Of a stretch of DNA of 8,564 nt, positions 6,288 to 8,564 are shown one piece after another. Each line of letters starts with the position of its first letter. The stretch's first letter is position 1. Below the pieces are notes generated by a model. The model had not been told where the DNA came from, made no database searches, and saw only the letters and a program-made list of their open reading frames with translations. This stretch comes from an uncultured Mailhella sp. (GTDB taxonomy: Bacteria > Desulfobacterota > Desulfovibrionia > Desulfovibrionales > Desulfovibrionaceae): NCBI RefSeq assembly GCF_905187505.1, contig NZ_CAJJIC010000103.1, forward strand, positions 1-8,564. The letters run 5' to 3'. The translations under genes were made by a program, and so were the position numbers.

Positions 6288-6358
6288 CTCTGAGAGGACT
6301 TTTCCGCATTCTTCAGAGAGGAATGCTCTTCGAAAGGTCAGAATCCGTACAAGGAACA

Positions 6359-6913
6359 TCACTCCACGGGAACAGAAACAGGTTCGAACGGATGTCCCCA
6401 TCGGTTGAGGAAGACGAGTTTCGGGTTCCAGCTCTGTTCGTCGAAGAAATCCTGAAGCGGGTATCCGATAAGGATGAGACTGACGGGACGAACCATGCCC
6501 GGCAGGGATAAGGCTGAAATAAAGGCCTGTTCCCTGGCTTCCACGGGATGAATGCCGCACCAGAGCGATCCCAGTCCCATGGCACGGGCGGCAAGCATGA
6601 CGTTCTGAGTGGCGGCGGCGCAGTCCTGAGGCCAGAATACCGTCTGAGGAACGGCGGAAGTGTCGCAACAGATGAGAAAGGCCAGAGAGACTTCCCTGGC
6701 TGGCGAGGCCGAGGGATGAAGGGAGGGAAGCTCGTCAAGCGTGTCCCTGTCCGTAATCACTATGATTCGTCTGGTCTGTGCATCTTCTGCCGAAGGCGCG
6801 GCAAAGGCTGCGCGAAGCAGGGTTTTCTGCAACCGGTCTTCTACGGGTCTTGGGGAAAATTTACGTATGCTTCGTCTTGTGAAGATGGCGGAAAGAGCGT
6901 CGGGCGTTTCCAT
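6359..6913 (-). CDS. Nitroreductase-family FMN oxidoreductase
   Basis: 184 aa, the size of short nitroreductase-family proteins, which bind FMN and reduce nitro compounds, quinones, flavins or other acceptors with NAD(P)H. Evidence: TRRSIRKFSPRPV (12-24) with the Arg pair that binds the FMN phosphate, AFAAPSAED (36-44), the dimer-core helix QDCAAATQNVMLAARAMGLG (96-115) followed by SLWCGI, and ISALSLPGM...LILIGYP (132-152). The usual APSAxNxQ motif reads APSAEDAQ, so the conserved Asn is Asp here. The physiological substrate is unknown. The start at 6913 is supported by AAGGAG 5 nt upstream; an in-frame ATG at 6937 would add eight residues but lies upstream of that site. The gene stands alone: a 302-bp spacer separates it from the thioesterase gene upstream. 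No clear promoter was found. Confidence 0.92.
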   Translation of the reverse strand: METPDALSAIFTRRSIRKFSPRPVEDRLQKTLLRAAFAAPSAEDAQTRRIIVITDRDTLDELPSLHPSASPAREVSLAFLICCDTSAVPQTVFWPQDCAAATQNVMLAARAMGLGSLWCGIHPVEAREQAFISALSLPGMVRPVSLILIGYPLQDFFDEQSWNPKLVFLNRWGHPFEPVSVPVE

Positions 6914-6989
6914 GCGTTCTCCTTTTTTCCTTACCATACGAAAAAATGGAAAGACGGGAAGAGCATGATGGCATGATACTCATGACACA

Positions 6990-7104
6990 GGGACGCCAGG
7001 GACGGTTCGTGCAAGTGCGTTCGTTCCGGTTGTGGACCGGAGATCCGCGGGAGCAGGACGCAGAACAACAAAGAGGTTTGCGGGGACAGACGGGACGGTT
7101 CGTG
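6990..7104. repeat. Direct repeat pair around a perfect 13-bp core
   Basis: Two 22-bp copies, at 6990-7011 and 7083-7104, read GGGAC-N4-GGGACGGTTCGTG. They match at 18 of 22 positions and perfectly over the last 13. A short CGTGCAAGT also recurs (7009-7017 and 7111-7119), so the second copy looks like the first with about 10 bp inserted before CAAGT. On the minus strand the core reads CACGAACCGTCCC. The pattern suggests remnants of a dispersed intergenic repeat family. Confidence 0.6.
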
Positions 7105-7125
7105 AGCAGGCGTGCAAGTTCAGAT

Positions 7126-7155
7126 TTCCAGGAGAAAGGTCTTTCGTTTCTGGAA
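7126..7155. repeat. Hairpin (two-part stem) in the gene-free spacer
   Basis: TTCCAG (7126-7131) pairs with CTGGAA (7150-7155), and inside it GAAA pairs with TTTC around a GGTC loop. No U-tract follows, so it is not a standard terminator. Confidence 0.5.
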
Positions 7156-7176
7156 TGGGAACTGCGTTGACGCGGG

Positions 7177-7206
7177 GCCGCGCGGAAGCCGGCAACTCCG
7201 CGCGGC
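7177..7206. repeat. Perfect 10-bp GC-rich inverted repeat downstream of the thioesterase gene
   Basis: GCCGCGCGGA (7177-7186) and TCCGCGCGGC (7197-7206) are exact reverse complements with a 10-nt loop, AGCCGGCAAC. On the minus strand it begins 9 bp after the thioesterase stop, where a 3'-end hairpin is expected. No U-tract follows, so it would be a Rho-dependent end, an mRNA-stabilising hairpin or a REP-like element. Confidence 0.65.
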
Positions 7207-7215
7207 ATGAATGTT

Positions 7216-8055
7216 TCAGTCGGAGTTTTCTTCCTGTGGGGAGTCCCACAACGTCAGGGCGCGACATACCTCGCTGCCGTCGGAGAGACGCTGAATGGAA
7301 TGAAGACGCGCCCCTGATACGGCGTGCCGGAAGATTTCCCTTTCCGCCCCGGATGGAATGACGGAGGGAGCGCACAGACATTCCAGTTCTTCCTGAGGAA
7401 AGCACTCAGCCCGGAAGGTAATGTCCACGAGACGGGGCATGGAGCTTTCCCCGTCTTTTTTCTCCAGTGCGGATTCCGAGGGCAGGGGTTCCAGAATCCA
7501 GGCAAGATATCTGGTATTGTTGACATGTCCATTGATGTCGAGATCGTCCCGACGCACGCGCAGAAGACTTTTTGACGGCGTATCTGTGCGTAGTCGGGGA
7601 ATGACACGGCAGGCGAAGGGGGCGCAGGGCCTGGGGGCTGACGGGTATCTGGGCACAAGCTCGTCGGGAAGCTGAGCCATGGAGCGGTCGGCAAGACTCA
7701 TGACGGACCATGCGCTTCCGCCGCTGACGATGAGCCTGTTCTGTTCGTCGTAGACCTCATAGCCTCGATGACCGAAATGATCGAGCGTGGAAGGCCATGT
7801 ATGTATGCGCAGATTTTCCCCCTCGCGGGGAAGGCGGTCGATGCGCAACACGAGTCTGGTGAGCACCCATGTCAGATCATGCCGGAGAAGGTCGTTTTCG
7901 CCGAACCCCAGAAGATCGGCGTTTCTGCCCGCCGATTCCTGAAGCCAGTTGCCCAGAGAAGAAAGAGTTGCCACGCCGTTTTCGCCGATCTCGCCGTAGC
8001 GGACCGAAAAATTGATGTCAAACTCGTACGGCGAAGCTTGAGAATGTTCAGGCAT
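7216..8055 (-). CDS. Acyl-ACP thioesterase, FatA/FatB-like
   Basis: 279 aa, a double hot-dog protein of the acyl-ACP thioesterase family, which releases fatty acids from acyl carrier protein in the cytoplasm. The N-terminal hot-dog spans about 8-125 (FDINFSVRYGEIGENG, NWLQESAGRNADLLGFG, WSVMSLADRSM). The C-terminal one spans about 160-270. The catalytic stretch DLDINGHVNNTRYLAWILE (171-189) is very close to the plant motif DLDVNQHVNN and supplies D173, N175 and H177. FRAECFPQEEL (214-224) matches the family's REC element, with E217 as the likely fourth active-site residue. The start was set at 8055: AAGAGG lies 7 nt upstream. A longer frame to 8142 would overlap the upstream gene's end and has no site. 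Chain-length specificity cannot be read from the sequence. It lies 68 bp after the TamB-like gene, same strand. Confidence 0.93.
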   Translation of the reverse strand: MPEHSQASPYEFDINFSVRYGEIGENGVATLSSLGNWLQESAGRNADLLGFGENDLLRHDLTWVLTRLVLRIDRLPREGENLRIHTWPSTLDHFGHRGYEVYDEQNRLIVSGGSAWSVMSLADRSMAQLPDELVPRYPSAPRPCAPFACRVIPRLRTDTPSKSLLRVRRDDLDINGHVNNTRYLAWILEPLPSESALEKKDGESSMPRLVDITFRAECFPQEELECLCAPSVIPSGAEREIFRHAVSGARLHSIQRLSDGSEVCRALTLWDSPQEENSD

Positions 8056-8123
8056 GCTTTTGCCTCTTGAAGCTTGTTCCGGAAGAAGTCCGGGGAGTTT
8101 TTTGCTGCAGGTTGTGCAGGATG

Positions 8124-8564
8124 TCAGTAGTTTTTCTTCCATTCCAGACCGAATTCCGTTCTGTTGGAAGATGCCTTGGCCTGAGCGTCGAGACTTGGCG
8201 TCAGTTCTATTTCCACCACGGCATCGGTCTCGCTCTCTCTGCCTATGCCCTGCTCAACGCCGACATAGACATTGTCGAGCACATACGTTCCCATTTCAAG
8301 GGACGTCTTGGACATGTCGGAATTGCCGTCTTCCGAAGTCGTGCTCTCCGAATTCAGCTTGAACACGTCCAGTCCCAGAAGTTCCCGGCTGAAGCCCATG
8401 ACGTCGGGGCCTCCCAGCCCTGCAAGCTGGGCCGCTCCTGCCGCAAGCTGAATGGCCTGCACATGACTCAGCGTGCCTGCCGACTGACCGAACATGATCT
8501 GAGAAATGATTTCGTCCTGAGGCATGGTCGGCTGGCTGGACAGAGAAATTTCCGGCTTCGTGGC
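8124..8564 (-). CDS. tamB: TamB-like translocation/assembly module protein, C-terminal end (runs off the right edge)
   Basis: Only the last 146 residues are in the window; the frame stays open to the right edge, where the start lies. The sequence matches the C-terminal TamB/DUF490 domain: PEISLSSQPTMPQDEIISQI, then FGQSAGTLSHVQAIQLAAGA with the usual AAQLAG, DMSKTSLEMGTYVLDNVYVG, and VVEIELTPSLDAQAKASSNR. It ends in EWKKNY, with the terminal aromatic residue typical of this domain. TamB is an inner-membrane-anchored periplasmic beta-taco protein that works with a BamA-type partner (TamA) and is linked to phospholipid transport to the outer membrane. The full protein is usually well over 1000 aa, so most of it, and any tamA, lies outside. 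An outer-membrane-bearing (diderm) host is implied. The stop at 8124 is 68 bp before the thioesterase start. Confidence 0.9.
   Translation of the reverse strand, partial: ATKPEISLSSQPTMPQDEIISQIMFGQSAGTLSHVQAIQLAAGAAQLAGLGGPDVMGFSRELLGLDVFKLNSESTTSEDGNSDMSKTSLEMGTYVLDNVYVGVEQGIGRESETDAVVEIELTPSLDAQAKASSNRTEFGLEWKKNY

Larger units (their letters stand above)
6914..7215. other. 302-bp gene-free spacer with repeats and hairpins
   Basis: No frame here has both a ribosome site and a credible protein. Possible open frames (for example 6946-7170 plus strand, 6861-7208 minus strand) are Arg/Ser-rich and cross the repeats. The stretch holds a duplicated 22-bp motif, a TCCGGT/ACCGGA hairpin at 7025-7041 and two larger hairpins, listed separately. 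It must also contain the nitroreductase promoter, which I could not place. Confidence 0.6.

Noticed and set aside
6946..7170. A 74-codon plus-strand frame in the gene-free spacer
   Set aside because: It has no good ribosome site, passes through both repeat copies and a hairpin, and has an Arg/Gln-rich composition with no recognisable motif.
8072..8100. CCGGA-AGAAG-TCCGG stem with a nearby T-run between the TamB-like and thioesterase genes
   Set aside because: The T-run lies on the wrong side for minus-strand transcription and is separated from the stem on the plus strand. It is not a credible terminator.

Overview
The window looks like chromosomal DNA of an anaerobic, sulfate-reducer-type deltaproteobacterium (Desulfovibrionaceae or a close relative; genus not resolvable here). 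The reasons are the moderately GC-rich coding sequence, a PxxKW-type cysteine-rich small protein, a protein I recognise as the DVU0298 family (named after a Desulfovibrio vulgaris locus), and a 2-hydroxyacyl-CoA-dehydratase-type activase, an enzyme class of strict anaerobes. There is no transposase, integrase, CRISPR array, tRNA or rRNA. Most of the window is ordinary core genome; nothing in it amounts to a convincing new multi-gene system.

Left part (1-1908, minus strand): rnc (RNase III) is followed by the N-terminal 369 residues of a large acyl-CoA dehydratase activase-related protein that runs off the left edge. Divergently, at 2032-2361, lies a 109-aa protein with a possible Sm-like N-terminus. 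It has its own TTGACA promoter and ends at a strong bidirectional terminator, which it shares with the convergent DVU0298-family gene (2585-3169, minus).

Middle (3263-6287, plus strand): a second TTGACA promoter drives the 88-aa PxxKW cysteine-rich protein. A 196-bp hairpin-dense spacer with two mutually exclusive stems follows. Then comes an M20 metallo-hydrolase tightly coupled (11 bp) to a family-4 type glycosyltransferase. A long bidirectional terminator at 6241-6287 closes this unit and also faces a convergent nitroreductase-family gene.

Right part (6359-8564, minus strand): the last 146 residues of a TamB-like envelope protein enter from the right edge. They are followed 68 bp later by a FatA-like acyl-ACP thioesterase, then a 302-bp gene-free stretch with a duplicated 22-bp motif and three hairpins, then the nitroreductase. 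TamB and the thioesterase are plausibly linked through envelope lipid metabolism, but that is inference from adjacency only. The points most worth checking are the hairpin-rich spacer before the M20 gene, the repeat-bearing spacer at 6914-7215, and the small Sm-like protein beside rnc.
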